A stretch of 64,000 nt of DNA from a candidate division WOR-3 bacterium (lineage in GTDB: Bacteria > Hydrothermota > Hydrothermia > Hydrothermales > JAJRUZ01). Position 1 is the first letter of the stretch. Each line of letters opens with the position of its first letter. The stretch spans positions 30,116 to 94,115 of the forward strand of contig JBDRZP010000004.1 in NCBI GenBank assembly GCA_039804025.1, in the 5' to 3' direction. A program made the translations under genes and the position numbers. Under the pieces are notes generated by a model. It was not told where the DNA came from and did no database searches. It was given only the letters and a program-made list of their open reading frames with translations. Of this stretch, positions 7,133 to 16,821 are shown piece after piece.

Positions 7133-7720
7133 ATGTTTTTGTGGTTCTTTTTTATAATTTTTTCACAAGGAGAAGTGTTAAAAATAGAAAGAGTTCTGAA
7201 TAAAAATTCAAAACCGGAAGAAAGGATTGAGATTGCTAAAAAATATAAGGATGTTGATATAGAGGTAAAGGAGCCGTTAAAAATTTTAATAAAGACAAAT
7301 AAGGGTGAAATTCTTTGCGAGCTCTATCCTCAATATGCTCCTAAAACTGTTAAAAATTTTGTAAAACTCTCAAAACTCGGATTTTATGATGGACTCATCT
7401 TTCACAGATATGTTCCTGATTTTGTTATTCAGGGAGGCGATCCTTATGGAACGGGTTACGGGGATGCAGGATATAATATTCCATTAGAGGTTAATGAAAA
7501 GGCAAGGCATATAGAAGGGGCACTTGGTATTGCAAGGGCTCAGGAGCCAAATTCTGGTTCATGCCAGTTTTATATTACTTTAAAAGAAACTCCGCATCTT
7601 GATGGAAATTATACGGTTTTTGGGAAAGTTATAAAGGGAATGGATGTTGTTAAAAAATTGAGGAAAGGTGATATAATTAAAAAAATAGAAATAATTGAGA
7701 AAAAAACAAAAGAAAAATAA
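7133..7720 (+). CDS. cyclophilin-type peptidyl-prolyl cis-trans isomerase, probably exported
   Basis: 195 residues. A short hydrophobic N-terminus (MFLWFFFIIFSQG) suggests export or anchoring. From residue about 57 comes a cyclophilin domain: ILCELYPQYAPKTVKNF, YDGLIFHRYVPDFVIQGGDP, a GxGYN loop, and GSCQFYITLKETPHLDGNYTVFGKV. The catalytic Arg (FHR) and FxxQ core are kept. It would speed proline isomerisation in envelope proteins. Its ATG has a leader with a GGGAG Shine-Dalgarno, and its stop directly touches a decayed asparaginase fragment (TAA-ATG). Confidence 0.9.
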   Translation: MFLWFFFIIFSQGEVLKIERVLNKNSKPEERIEIAKKYKDVDIEVKEPLKILIKTNKGEILCELYPQYAPKTVKNFVKLSKLGFYDGLIFHRYVPDFVIQGGDPYGTGYGDAGYNIPLEVNEKARHIEGALGIARAQEPNSGSCQFYITLKETPHLDGNYTVFGKVIKGMDVVKKLRKGDIIKKIEIIEKKTKEK

Positions 7721-7843
7721 ATGGGTAATTTTAGCATAAATGTTCATGGTGGAGCAGGAAAGCACAGAGAGAAAAAACAAAAGAAGAAGTGATAAAGGCA
7801 CGTAAGGAAAGATATTAGATTTTAGAAAAAAGTTATTCTCCAA
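7721..7843 (+). pseudogene. isoaspartyl peptidase/L-asparaginase (Ntn type) fragment
   Basis: The frame starts MGNFSINVHGGAGKHREK, the typical N-terminus of plant-type asparaginases/isoaspartyl peptidases, and ends after 23 codons. The continuation (KEEVIKARKERY, then ILEKSYSP after a stop) is readable in another frame. Nothing of the catalytic Thr region remains. The fragment abuts the cyclophilin stop codon, suggesting a former operon partner lost by deletion. Confidence 0.6.
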
Positions 7844-7985
7844 AATTAGACCTCTCTATATAAGTTTCTTTTCTGACACATTCGTGGTATAAAAAATTTT
7901 CTTTATTTTCTTCTTCAAAGTAATATCTTTTAATTTTTTCCTTATAAAATTTTTCAGTAGAGTTTAAGTTCCTTCGCTTTAAAAT

Positions 7986-10424
7986 TTATTCAATATTCAA
8001 AATTTTTATTGTTTCTGTTTTTTCTCCAAAATTTACTTTTAAAAAGTAGATATTTTTATTTATCTCGTTCTTTTTAAATTCAATTCGGTGCATTCCCTTT
8101 TGAATAGTTCCATATTCTCTTTTTTCAATTAATGAACCATTTTCACTATAAAAACTCAAAGATAAATCAGATGGATCTTTAATATCAAAAACTAAAACAA
8201 GGGACTTTGGATTTTGTAAGACATAGAGACCATTATCTTCAAAAGGAAATCTTTTAGATAAAAATTTCTCTTCACCAATTAAACCAACTCCAAACTTTAA
8301 AATATATGCATCGACACCTCCTGCAAATCCTTGAGAATATGCGCCACCACCAGGATTATAGGTTGGGAAATTTGTTGACCAAGTCACTCCTGTTAAAAAT
8401 ATATTACCTGAGGTATCTGTTGTAATTGAATAGCCATAATCATAATCATTTCCTCCGTAGTATGTTGCCCATTGCCTTTCACCAGAATTTGTAAACTTTA
8501 AAATAAATACATCATACACTCCTGCAATTTGTCCCTGAAAGTAACCACCACCTGGATCATAGATTGGGAAATCTGCTGACCAAGTGTATCCTGTTACAAA
8601 TATATTACCTGAGCCATCTGTTGTAATTGATCTGCCATCATCATGACTATTTCCTCCGTAGTATGTTGCCCATTGCCTTTCACCAGAATTTGTAAACTTT
8701 AAAATAAATACATCATACCATCCTGCCCATGTTTCCTGAAAATATGCACCACCACCTGGATTATAGATTGGAAAATTTGTTGACCAAGTTGCTCCTGTTA
8801 CAAATATATTACCTGAGCCATCTGTTGTAATTGAATAGCCATAATCATAATCATTTCCTCCGTAGAATGTTGCCCATTGCCTTACACCTGAATTTGTAAA
8901 CTTTAAAATAAATACATCCGAAAAACCTTGATTTGATGCCTGAAAATATGCACCACCACCTGGATTATACGTTGGGAAGTTTGTTGAAGAAGTCCCTCCT
9001 GTTATAAATATATTACCTGAGCCATCTGTTGTAATTGAAAAGCCCAAATCAATAAAATTTCCTCCGTAGTATGTTGCCCATTGCCTTACACCAGAATTTG
9101 TAAACTTTAAAATAAATATATCCTCATACCCTGCATCTCCCTGAAAATATGCACCACCACCTGGATCATAGGTTGGGAAATTTGTTGACATAGTGTATCC
9201 TGTTACAAATATATTACCCGAGCCATCTGTTGTAATTGATCTGCCATAATCATGACTATTTCCTCCGTAGAATGTTGCCCATTGCAGGACACCAGAATTT
9301 GTAAACTTTAAAATAAATACATCATAACCTCCTGCATTTGTTCCCTGAAAATATGCACCACCACCTGGATCATAGATTGGGAAATTTGTTGACATAGTGT
9401 GTCCTGTTAAAAATATATTACCTGAGCCATCTGTTGTAATTGAAATGCCATAATCCTTATTATTTCCTCCGTAGAATGTTGCCCATTGCCTTACACCTGA
9501 ATTTGTAAACTTTAGAATCACAGCATCAGTGCTATCATTAAAAGACCCATCAAAATAAGCGCCACCACCCGGATTACGTGTTGGGAAATTTGGTGACAAA
9601 GTCCATCCAGTTACAAATATATTAGCCCCATCTGTTGTAATTGAATAGCCATAATCATCACGGCTTCCTCCGTAGTATGTTGCCCATAAAAGTGAAAGGG
9701 GTGGATCAATAATTAAGGGTTCTTCCATAAGATAGTCTTTAACATCAAAAGAAATTGTTTTATCATTATTAATTCTGTAAGAAACATCCACAAGATTTTT
9801 TCCCCCTTTTTCTCCTTCATAAGAAAAAATAGGTCCTTCCAGTATATCTCCAACAGGTGTCCTAAAAATAATCTCCTTATTCCCTTCTTTAATCTCATAA
9901 TCAGCCCATTTAAATTTCATCTTCACCACGTTTATATCAGCGTAAGGCTGAACAATAAACTCATGATGCATCTTCCCATCCTCATATTTCCATACCCAAT
10001 CCACACCAGGATAAATTTCTTTTATTTTCACTTTTCTATAAGTTATAACACCAAGAATTCCATCAGGACAGGATGAAAGATAATAGTTTGTATAACCTGG
10101 TAAAGGGTCTTCAAATTCTATATTTTCTTCTTTTATATTTGCATTTAAAAGGTCAACATCAATCCTTGCATATTTATCTTTTGAATAAATTACATAAGAA
10201 GCTCCTTTTTCTGTTATGAATATACCAAATCCAGGAAGTTTTGCCCTTAAAAGAACCTCTTTTGCAAATTCTCCTTCCAAATTCTGGGTTTGACCAAGAT
10301 TTTTTTCAAATCCTATATAATCAGTCGTCCAGCTTTTCACCATTTTTTCCGGAATAACAGATTGATTACCTTCAAAGGCATAAAGCCCTATTAACGTTAA
10401 GAGCATTGCAACCATTTTTTTCAT
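7986..10424 (-). CDS. secreted seven-repeat SBBP beta-propeller protein with C-terminal sorting-type domain
   Basis: 812 residues with a signal peptide ([19 protein letters not shown]). Residues about 35-250 form an N-terminal beta domain of the kind found before SBBP repeats (FEKNLGQT at its start, [18 protein letters not shown] at its end). Seven SBBP repeats follow, each with [19 protein letters not shown], a [12 protein letters not shown] stretch and [14 protein letters not shown]. Seven copies fit one closed seven-bladed propeller. The last about 75 residues ([16 protein letters not shown]...[13 protein letters not shown]) look like a type A C-terminal sorting domain for surface export. 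It has its own promoter and a strong AGGAGG site. Confidence 0.85.
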   Translation of the reverse strand: MKKMVAMLLTLIGLYAFEGNQSVIPEKMVKSWTTDYIGFEKNLGQTQNLEGEFAKEVLLRAKLPGFGIFITEKGASYVIYSKDKYARIDVDLLNANIKEENIEFEDPLPGYTNYYLSSCPDGILGVITYRKVKIKEIYPGVDWVWKYEDGKMHHEFIVQPYADINVVKMKFKWADYEIKEGNKEIIFRTPVGDILEGPIFSYEGEKGGKNLVDVSYRINNDKTISFDVKDYLMEEPLIIDPPLSLLWATYYGGSRDDYGYSITTDGANIFVTGWTLSPNFPTRNPGGGAYFDGSFNDSTDAVILKFTNSGVRQWATFYGGNNKDYGISITTDGSGNIFLTGHTMSTNFPIYDPGGGAYFQGTNAGGYDVFILKFTNSGVLQWATFYGGNSHDYGRSITTDGSGNIFVTGYTMSTNFPTYDPGGGAYFQGDAGYEDIFILKFTNSGVRQWATYYGGNFIDLGFSITTDGSGNIFITGGTSSTNFPTYNPGGGAYFQASNQGFSDVFILKFTNSGVRQWATFYGGNDYDYGYSITTDGSGNIFVTGATWSTNFPIYNPGGGAYFQETWAGWYDVFILKFTNSGERQWATYYGGNSHDDGRSITTDGSGNIFVTGYTWSADFPIYDPGGGYFQGQIAGVYDVFILKFTNSGERQWATYYGGNDYDYGYSITTDTSGNIFLTGVTWSTNFPTYNPGGGAYSQGFAGGVDAYILKFGVGLIGEEKFLSKRFPFEDNGLYVLQNPKSLVLVFDIKDPSDLSLSFYSENGSLIEKREYGTIQKGMHRIEFKKNEINKNIYFLKVNFGEKTETIKILNIE
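8330..9690 (-). repeat. tandem coding repeats (seven units of about 195-205 bp)
   Basis: Seven nucleotide-level repeats encode the propeller blades. Stretches such as tttcctccgtagtatgttgc and tcatagattgggaaatttg recur nearly unchanged, so slippage or recombination could change blade number. Confidence 0.9.
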
Positions 10425-10471
10425 TTATAACCTCCTTTTTGGTTTAATTTTAAATTTGAAATAATTTTTAT

Positions 10472-10499
10472 ATTATATTAAAAAAAAAGTTTTTGTCAA
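10472..10499 (-). promoter_or_regulatory. promoter of the SBBP propeller gene, next to an IS end
   Basis: Minus strand TTGACA (10494-10499), 16-base spacer containing nine T in a row, TATAAT (10472-10477). It starts directly beyond the IS end ATGGTATTCTACAT of remnant B. Confidence 0.75.
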
Positions 10500-10502
10500 G
10501 TT

Positions 10503-10715
10503 AATGTAGAATACCATGAAAATATTGAATTTTTCTGGCTCAATAAGATTGCAAGGAGTGCCTACTTCAAAATGTTCTTATATAGTCTTCTTTAAAGCTT
10601 TCACCATAACCATATAGGCGCTCTTGATTTAGGAATAAAAGATTCTATTTTACCTTGCGATTCACTAAATCTCTTTTTCCATAAATATTAGATATTGAGG
10701 AATGTTAAAATTTTA
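10503..10715 (-). mobile_element. IS remnant B (internally deleted)
   Basis: On the minus strand it carries the transposase section related to ATTTATGGAAAAAGAGATT...AAATCAAGAGC (cf. 59547-59630), then jumps to the end section (AAGAACATTTTG, TTATTGAGCCAGAAAA, ATGGTATTCTACAT). Stops interrupt every frame. It fills most of the 300-base gap between metG and the propeller gene. Confidence 0.6.
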
Positions 10716-10724
10716 ATAATTTTT

Positions 10725-12701
10725 TTAAAGCACTAAAAGACCCGGTTCAGTATCTTTCTCAGTTGTTAAAATAGTAATTTTTCCACTTTTATCCTCAACT
10801 GCTAAAAGCATCCCCTCTGAAATTACCCCCTTTATTTTCCTCGGTTCTAAATTTGAAACTATTATAACATTCTTTCCCTTTAATTCTTCCTTACTGTAAC
10901 TTTCCTTTATACCTGCAACAATTGTTCTTACCCTATCTCCTGTATCTACCTCAAGTTTATATAACTTATCTGCTCCCTTTATATCATAAACTTCGAGGAC
11001 TTTTCCAACAACAAGTTTTACCTTTCTGAATTCTTCATATGTTATAAATTCCTCCTTTTCCTCACTAATAACCTCTTTTTCAACTTTTTCTTTAATTCTT
11101 GGAAATAAAATAGGTGGTGTTTTTAAAATTTCACCTTCCTCTAAATGTATCTCTTTAATTTCATCCCAAGAAGGTTCTTTTAAATTAAAGGAATCTCTCA
11201 AAACTTTCATTGTTAATGGTAAAAATGGATACAAAAGCGAAGATAAAAGTTTTATTGCTTTAAGTGAATTGTAAATTACTTTCCCTCCAGAAACTTTATC
11301 CCCTTTTAAAACATCCCATGGTTTAGAGAAGTCTATGTATCTATTTACTTCCTGACTTATTTCTATTATCTCCTGTAAGGCCTGTCTGAATTTGAAATTT
11401 TCAAAATATTCTTCAATTCTTATAATTTTTTCCCTTACAATACTCCACAATCTATTTTCCCTTTCTCCCTCCTTTCCTTTTTGTGGAACCCTGTTATTAA
11501 AATATTTTTCAAATAATTTAAAAATCCTTGAAACAAGGTTTCCTATATCATTTGCAAGATAAGTATCACAATCCCTTTCAAAATCATTAACTATGAAATC
11601 TGAGTCCTTTGTTTCAGGTAAAACCCTTGAAATTCCAAATCTTATGTAATCAGGATGATATTTCTTTAAAAAATCATCAAGCCATAAAGCAGCTCCCCTT
11701 GAAGTGGACATTTTACCACCTTTCATTAGTAAATACTGATTTGCAGGTATCTCTGAGGGAAGAATGAATTCACCATGAGCAATAAGCATTGCTGGCCATA
11801 TTACAGCATGAAAAACAATGTTATCCTTACCAAGAAAATGAACGAGTTTGGTATCACTATTTTTCCACCATTCCTCCCAGTTTTCAAAATTTTTCTCTGC
11901 CCATTCCTGAGTAATAGATATGTAACCAATAGGAGCATCAAACCAGACATATAAAACTTTTTCTTTAGCTTCCTCAAGGGGAACAGGAACACCCCAGGAT
12001 AAATCCCTTGTTATTGAACGTGCCTTTAAACCCTCCCTTACCCAGGATAAAGCAAAATTTCTAACAAAATCCTTCCAGTTTTCCTTTTTCTCTAACCATT
12101 TTTCAAGTTCATTTTTTAATTTTGGTAATAAAAAGTAATAATTAAAGGTATCTTTTAAATAAGGAGTTCCACCACATATTTTACATTTTGGTTCAAGGAG
12201 TTCAAAGGTTTCAAGCCATCTTCCACATGTTTCGCACTGATCACCTCTTGCTCCTTCTGATTTGCAATAGGGACATATTCCTTCAATGTATCTATCCGGT
12301 AAAAATCTTTTACAGTTTTCACAATAATAATTTTTTTCTTCCCTTTTTTCTATATACCCTTTTTCATAAATTTTTAAGAAAAAATTCTGAGAAAGAGTTT
12401 TATGGTGTTCTCTTGTAGTCCTACCAAAGTAATCAAAGGAGATAGAAAGTTTTTCAAAAGAATTTTTTATTACCTCATAATAGTAATCAACAAGTTCGCG
12501 TGGAGTTTTTTTCTCTTTTTCAGCACTTATAGTGATCGGAACACCATGTTCATCAGTCCCACATATATGAATTACTTTTTTATTTTTCATTCTCAAATAC
12601 CTTACATATATATCAGCGGGTAAATAACATCCTGCAATATGTCCTAAATGAAGCGGGCCATTAGCATAGGGTAAAGCAGATGTTACAAGTATTTTTTCCA
12701 T
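10725..12701 (-). CDS. metG: methionyl-tRNA synthetase
   Basis: 658 residues. The class I signatures are PYANGPLHLGHIAG (HIGH-type) and KMSTSRG (KMSKS-type). Between them lies a two-knuckle zinc region with four CxxC pairs (CENC, CPYC, CETC, CKIC, residues about 126-177). The C-terminal about 110 residues (FRKVKLVVGKVLEV to the end) are an OB-fold tRNA-binding domain of the MetG-beta type, here fused to the enzyme. The upstream TATAAT lies only 6 bases before the ATG, with no Shine-Dalgarno, so the mRNA is probably leaderless. Divergent from the MFS gene. Confidence 0.97.
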   Translation of the reverse strand: MEKILVTSALPYANGPLHLGHIAGCYLPADIYVRYLRMKNKKVIHICGTDEHGVPITISAEKEKKTPRELVDYYYEVIKNSFEKLSISFDYFGRTTREHHKTLSQNFFLKIYEKGYIEKREEKNYYCENCKRFLPDRYIEGICPYCKSEGARGDQCETCGRWLETFELLEPKCKICGGTPYLKDTFNYYFLLPKLKNELEKWLEKKENWKDFVRNFALSWVREGLKARSITRDLSWGVPVPLEEAKEKVLYVWFDAPIGYISITQEWAEKNFENWEEWWKNSDTKLVHFLGKDNIVFHAVIWPAMLIAHGEFILPSEIPANQYLLMKGGKMSTSRGAALWLDDFLKKYHPDYIRFGISRVLPETKDSDFIVNDFERDCDTYLANDIGNLVSRIFKLFEKYFNNRVPQKGKEGERENRLWSIVREKIIRIEEYFENFKFRQALQEIIEISQEVNRYIDFSKPWDVLKGDKVSGGKVIYNSLKAIKLLSSLLYPFLPLTMKVLRDSFNLKEPSWDEIKEIHLEEGEILKTPPILFPRIKEKVEKEVISEEKEEFITYEEFRKVKLVVGKVLEVYDIKGADKLYKLEVDTGDRVRTIVAGIKESYSKEELKGKNVIIVSNLEPRKIKGVISEGMLLAVEDKSGKITILTTEKDTEPGLLVL

Positions 12702-12707
12702 GAGATA

Positions 12708-12713
12708 ATTATA
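12708..12713 (-). promoter_or_regulatory. -10 box of a leaderless metG promoter
   Basis: Minus strand TATAAT followed by 6 bases and the metG ATG; a 17-base spacer upstream is TTAACT, a fair -35. Transcription should start at or next to the A of the start codon. Confidence 0.65.
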
Positions 12714-12756
12714 AAGGAAAAAAAATTATAAGTTAAATTATACTAACAGAACTAAA

Positions 12757-13968
12757 ATGATTAAGGGAAAAGAAAGAATTATAATTTTCTGGTTAAGTCA
12801 ATTTATCTCAGCAGTGGGAGATAATCTCTTTTTTGCCTCTCTTTTATTTCTTATTCTCTTAATTGAAAAAGAAAAAGCATCCTTTAAAGCAGGAATAACA
12901 AGTTTTTCTGAAACTTTGCCCTATTTAATTTTTGGTATTTTTGCTGGATTCCTTGTTGATAGATTTAAAAAAAAGAAAGTTATGATATATTCTGACTTTT
13001 TAAGGGCACTTATTTTATTTTTGGTTCCTTTACTTTATAAGAATAATCTTTTAAATTTTATCACTTTGTCAATTTCCGCTTTTTTGCTTTCAAGTTTTTC
13101 AAGCTTTTTCTTTCCTGCAAGAGATTCCGTTATTCCAAAGATTGCTGAAGGAAAAACTCTTTTAAGGATAAATGCTTTTATTCAGAGTTCAACACAGATT
13201 GCTCAGGTTATTGGAACCTTTTTGGCTGGATTTTTACTTACAATTTTAAAAGGTGACCCTGTTAATAAAATTCTTAATTTATTTTTAATTGACGGCATAA
13301 CTTTTCTTATATCTTTCGCACTTATTGGAATTTTATTTATTCCTGAAGATAAAAAAACTAAAATTCCTCTTAAAAGTGATTTTATTGAAGGTTTAAAATT
13401 CATTTTAAAGGATAAACTTTTAAGAGGTCTTCTAATTCTTACTGCTCTTGATAATCTCTTTATTATGGGACCTGCTGTTGTTGGTGCAAATCTTTTAATA
13501 AAAAATTATTTTAATTTAAAAGCACATCACCTCGCTTACTTTCACTCCTTTTTATCCTTTGGATGGTTAGTTGGAACTATATTCATTGCTAAATACGGAA
13601 TTTATTATAAAAAGGGACTTTTGCTTATATTCGGAATATTTATGGATGGTATTACATACATCCCATTTATTTTTATAAAGAATTATTATCTTGCTCTTCT
13701 TATGATTTTAATTCATGGTTTCTTTATATCTTTTATAACTGTTCCAAGAACAACCCTCATACAGGAATATGTTCCTGAAAGGTTCATTGCAAGGGTTTTT
13801 TCAATGATTCAATTAACTGTTATAGGATTTATGGCTCTTTCTTCACTCTTAACAGGAATTTTAGGAGAATTTCTTTTGCCTCCTCTTCTTTTTTTAATAG
13901 GAGGTTCAGGGGGTGCTTTAACAGGTCTTTTTGCCTTTTTCTTTTTTAAAACACTTAAGAAAATTTAG
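12757..13968 (+). CDS. MFS transporter (MFS_3/enterobactin-exporter type)
   Basis: 403 residues with about 11-12 hydrophobic segments. The start (FWLSQFISAVGDNLFFASLLFL) and the loop FLVDRFKKKKVMIYSDFLRA are the typical first helix and helix 2-3 motif of the MFS_3 drug/siderophore-export branch, and SSFFFPARDSVIPKI is a further hallmark. The substrate cannot be told. A TATACT box lies 12 bases before the ATG, giving a nearly leaderless mRNA; the gene is divergent from metG. Its 3' end overlaps the convergent radical SAM gene by 14 bases. Confidence 0.88.
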   Translation: MIKGKERIIIFWLSQFISAVGDNLFFASLLFLILLIEKEKASFKAGITSFSETLPYLIFGIFAGFLVDRFKKKKVMIYSDFLRALILFLVPLLYKNNLLNFITLSISAFLLSSFSSFFFPARDSVIPKIAEGKTLLRINAFIQSSTQIAQVIGTFLAGFLLTILKGDPVNKILNLFLIDGITFLISFALIGILFIPEDKKTKIPLKSDFIEGLKFILKDKLLRGLLILTALDNLFIMGPAVVGANLLIKNYFNLKAHHLAYFHSFLSFGWLVGTIFIAKYGIYYKKGLLLIFGIFMDGITYIPFIFIKNYYLALLMILIHGFFISFITVPRTTLIQEYVPERFIARVFSMIQLTVIGFMALSSLLTGILGEFLLPPLLFLIGGSGGALTGLFAFFFFKTLKKI

Positions 13969-15040
13969 CTTTTAATTTTTTTAAAAATTCTTCATCAAAA
14001 ATACATACAGGATCTTCCTCAAGGTAATCACCTTTCATTGTGTAAGCTCTTGCTCTTGAACCACCGCACATATCTTTGAAATAACAAATACCACATTTAC
14101 CCTTTAAAAGGTCTGTGTTTCTTAAATTCTTCAAAATTTCATGGTTTTTATAAACATAGGATAATTTATTTTCTTTAACATTTCCAAGTTTTAAAGGTAA
14201 AAAACCAGCAGGATAAATATCTCCCTTATAGGAAACAAAAATAACCCCATTACCATCTCTTACTCCTAAACCCATTTTTCTTGAATCCATCATTATTTCT
14301 TCAAATTTTTTCCCTTCTTCCATTTCCTTTAAAAAATAGAAGACCTTATAAAAAGGGGCTTCAGTTGTTGTTATATGAAAAGGTGCTTCCTTTGATTTTT
14401 CGTATAAAAATAAAAGTAAATTTTCAATTTCTCTTTTTGAAGGTAATTCAAGTTCAGCACCTCTCCCCACAGGTACGAGAAAAAAAATACTCCATCTATT
14501 AACAGGTGGTGAAAAGTTTTTTAAAAGAAGATAATAAATTTCCTTTATTCTATCTATAGTTTCCCTTGTGCAAGTTGTATTAACCTGGACTTTTATTGAA
14601 AGTTCCTTTGCATAATTTAAAACATTCATTGAATTTTCAAAAGTTCCATTAACACCCCTGAAGGAGTCCTGGGTGTTTTTATCCGGACCATCAAGGCTTA
14701 TTCCAAGGGCATATATTGATAATTCCTTCATTTTCTTAATCTTTTCATAAGTGGCAAGGGGTGATGTGGTAGGTGTAACTGCAACTGGAAGTTTAATATT
14801 TTTTGCATAAAGAAGAAGTTCAAATAAGTCTTCTCTTTTTAAAGGGTCACCTCCTGAAATAACAAGATGAGAGCCCATATTTTTTATATCATCCATTAAA
14901 TTTTTTACCTCTTCTGTTTTAAGTTCAAAGGGTGATCTTTCAGGTATTGCTTCTGCTCTGCAGTGTTTACATTTAAGGTCGCAGGCTATTGTTGACTCAA
15001 AATAAACATTTATAGGTTTTTCATATATAAATTTTTTCAT
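13955..15040 (-). CDS. radical SAM/SPASM domain protein
   Basis: 361 residues. The radical SAM motif CDLKCKHC is near residue 20, followed by the GGDP motif (VISGGDPLKRED) and a SAM-binding strand (GISLDGPD). The C-terminal SPASM region has GKCGICYFKDMCGGSRARAY and a final Cys, for extra [4Fe-4S] clusters. WSIFFLVPVGRG and the overall layout resemble the TIGR04053/BA_1875 group and the heme-maturation AhbC/AhbD relatives. No peptide substrate gene is visible nearby. The start overlaps the upstream mscS-like stop by 4 bases, so the two are coupled, an unusual pairing. Confidence 0.85.
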   Translation of the reverse strand: MKKFIYEKPINVYFESTIACDLKCKHCRAEAIPERSPFELKTEEVKNLMDDIKNMGSHLVISGGDPLKREDLFELLLYAKNIKLPVAVTPTTSPLATYEKIKKMKELSIYALGISLDGPDKNTQDSFRGVNGTFENSMNVLNYAKELSIKVQVNTTCTRETIDRIKEIYYLLLKNFSPPVNRWSIFFLVPVGRGAELELPSKREIENLLLFLYEKSKEAPFHITTTEAPFYKVFYFLKEMEEGKKFEEIMMDSRKMGLGVRDGNGVIFVSYKGDIYPAGFLPLKLGNVKENKLSYVYKNHEILKNLRNTDLLKGKCGICYFKDMCGGSRARAYTMKGDYLEEDPVCIFDEEFLKKLKAKFS

Positions 15041-15834
15041 CTTTTATTTTCCTCTTTTTTAAAAGTTTTTTCTTCTAAATATAAAATTCTCTGGGGATAG
15101 GGAATTTCAATTCCTTTACTTTCAAGTTCTCTTTTAATTTCTAAAAGCATTTTTTTCTTTGTTTCATACCAGGTCTTGGTAGGTGCCCAGAATCTTATTT
15201 TTATTTCAATTGAATTTCCACCCAAACTGGAAACAAAAACTTCTGGTTTTGGTTCCTTGAGAACAAATGTATTTTTTTGGAGTAAACTTTCAATAATGTT
15301 GATGGTTCTATCCGTATCCTCTTTATAACTTATTCCAATTCTATACTCAATTCTTCTTATAGAATTTTTATTAAAATTTGTTATGTTTGAAGTAAAAACC
15401 CTTTCATTCGGGATCCTGACATAAGGACCATCGTAAGTTTTGATTACTGTTGATATTATACTTATATCCTCTACAAAACCTGTTATTCCTTCTATTTCTA
15501 CTTCGTCACCTATTTTAATGGGTTTTTCAAGTATAAGCAAAATTCCTGATAAGAGATTTGAAATAATTTTTTGGCTGGAAAAACCAATTGCAACGCTTAA
15601 AATTCCTCCTGCAACAAGAAGTCCAGAAATATTAAAACCTAAAAGAGGTAAAATAGAAATTATAACAATAATAAAAAGTCCATATTTAACAATTCTCTCA
15701 ATTAAAATTAATTCCTGTTTTTCAAGTTTATTTTTCAGGATTTTTCTTATATTGAGATTTAAAATTTTTATAAAAATAGCTGTAACAAATATAATTAGAG
15801 CTGCAAGAATTAAATTAAAGACTTTTTCATTCAT
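15037..15834 (-). CDS. MscS-family mechanosensitive channel
   Basis: 265 residues. Three hydrophobic segments (residues about 6-24, 45-64, 69-92) precede the MscS beta domain. The third is a glycine/alanine-rich pore helix (GLLVAGGILSVAIGFSSQKIISNLLSG), then KPIKIGDEVEIEG and the IRIPNERVFTS block. Such channels release solutes on osmotic downshift. A minus-strand TATAAT (15843-15848) lies 8 bases before the ATG and overlaps the terC stop codon, suggesting a leaderless promoter inside the end of the preceding gene. Confidence 0.92.
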   Translation of the reverse strand: MNEKVFNLILAALIIFVTAIFIKILNLNIRKILKNKLEKQELILIERIVKYGLFIIVIISILPLLGFNISGLLVAGGILSVAIGFSSQKIISNLLSGILLILEKPIKIGDEVEIEGITGFVEDISIISTVIKTYDGPYVRIPNERVFTSNITNFNKNSIRRIEYRIGISYKEDTDRTINIIESLLQKNTFVLKEPKPEVFVSSLGGNSIEIKIRFWAPTKTWYETKKKMLLEIKRELESKGIEIPYPQRILYLEEKTFKKEENKR

Positions 15835-15843
15835 AGAAAATAA

Positions 15844-16770
15844 TTATAAGGATTTTACGGAATTTTTTCCTTTAACGAGGGATAAAAATATGGAAATAAA
15901 AAGTATAAAAAGCACAAATAAAAGGGCAATACCTGTATGTATTTTATAAAATTCACTTATAAGCATTTTAATACCTATGAAAATGAGTATAATAGCGAGT
16001 CCCTTGTCAAGATATATGAATAAATTCATTAAATTCTCAAGTAAAAAATAAAAGGATCTGAGTCCGAGAATTGCACAAATATTTGATGTAAAAACTATAA
16101 AAGCATCTCTCGTTATTGCAAGTATGGCAGGAACAGAATCAACTGCGAATACAATATCTGTTGTTTCAATAGCAACAAGAACAATAAATAAAGGGGTTAA
16201 CATAAATTTAGAATTAATTCTGACAAAAAATTTTTGGCCATGATAATTTGTGGTAAAAGGGAAAAATTTTTTAAAAAAAATTAAAACAGGATTTTTTTCT
16301 GGATGTATTTCTTCTTTTTTTCTTCTCATTAAATTTATTCCTGAAACAATTACAATAATACCAAGAACATAAATAAAAAAATGGAATTTTTTTAGTAAAG
16401 CAACACCTGTTAAAATAAAGAAAAGCCTCATAAAAATTGCTCCAAGAATTCCCCAGAATAAAACTCTGTGTCTATTTTCTTTTGGGACATTAAAATAATT
16501 AAAAATAAGAGCAAAAACAAAAATGTTATCAGCAGAAAGGGATAATTCAATAAGGTAACCTGTTAAGAATTCAAGGGCTTTTTGATTTCCCCATAATAAA
16601 AGAACGATAAAATTAATTAAAAGTGATATTGAAACCCAGAAGAGGCTGAAAAAAAGCGCTTCTTTAAAGGAGAGAATATGTGCTCTTCTGTGAAAAACCC
16701 CGAGGTCGACCATTAGTGCGAAAATAACAAAAGACAAAAAAATTATCCACACCCAAATACTTTCAGTCAT
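15844..16770 (-). CDS. TerC-family integral membrane protein
   Basis: 308 residues with about eight or nine membrane segments. Diagnostic TerC motifs are visible: DLGVFHRRAHILSFKEAL, SLSADNIFVFALIF, VLFWGILGAIFMR, IETTDIVFAVDSVPAILAIT and FTSNICAILGLRSFYFLL. The acidic residues in helices (SADN, TDIVFAVDS) are the proposed metal-binding positions; relatives have been linked to manganese export and membrane-protein metalation. The metal is not known here. The mscS-like gene follows on the same strand. Confidence 0.95.
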   Translation of the reverse strand: MTESIWVWIIFLSFVIFALMVDLGVFHRRAHILSFKEALFFSLFWVSISLLINFIVLLLWGNQKALEFLTGYLIELSLSADNIFVFALIFNYFNVPKENRHRVLFWGILGAIFMRLFFILTGVALLKKFHFFIYVLGIIVIVSGINLMRRKKEEIHPEKNPVLIFFKKFFPFTTNYHGQKFFVRINSKFMLTPLFIVLVAIETTDIVFAVDSVPAILAITRDAFIVFTSNICAILGLRSFYFLLENLMNLFIYLDKGLAIILIFIGIKMLISEFYKIHTGIALLFVLFILFISIFLSLVKGKNSVKSL

Positions 16771-16821
16771 GTTTTAAAATTAAGTTGATTATTTTACCTT
16801 ATAAAATTTATTTTTTCAAAC

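Noticed and set aside
7833..7985. Open stretch of 50 codons continuing in frame after the stop of the SBBP gene
   Set aside because: No start codon or recognisable family; kept only as possible decayed coding DNA.
8330..9690. CRISPR-like array suggested by regular repeats
   Set aside because: The repeats are about 200 bp, coding and in frame; they encode propeller blades.
12188..12623. Plus-strand open frames inside metG
   Set aside because: Antisense shadows of the conserved metG gene with no motifs or start signals.
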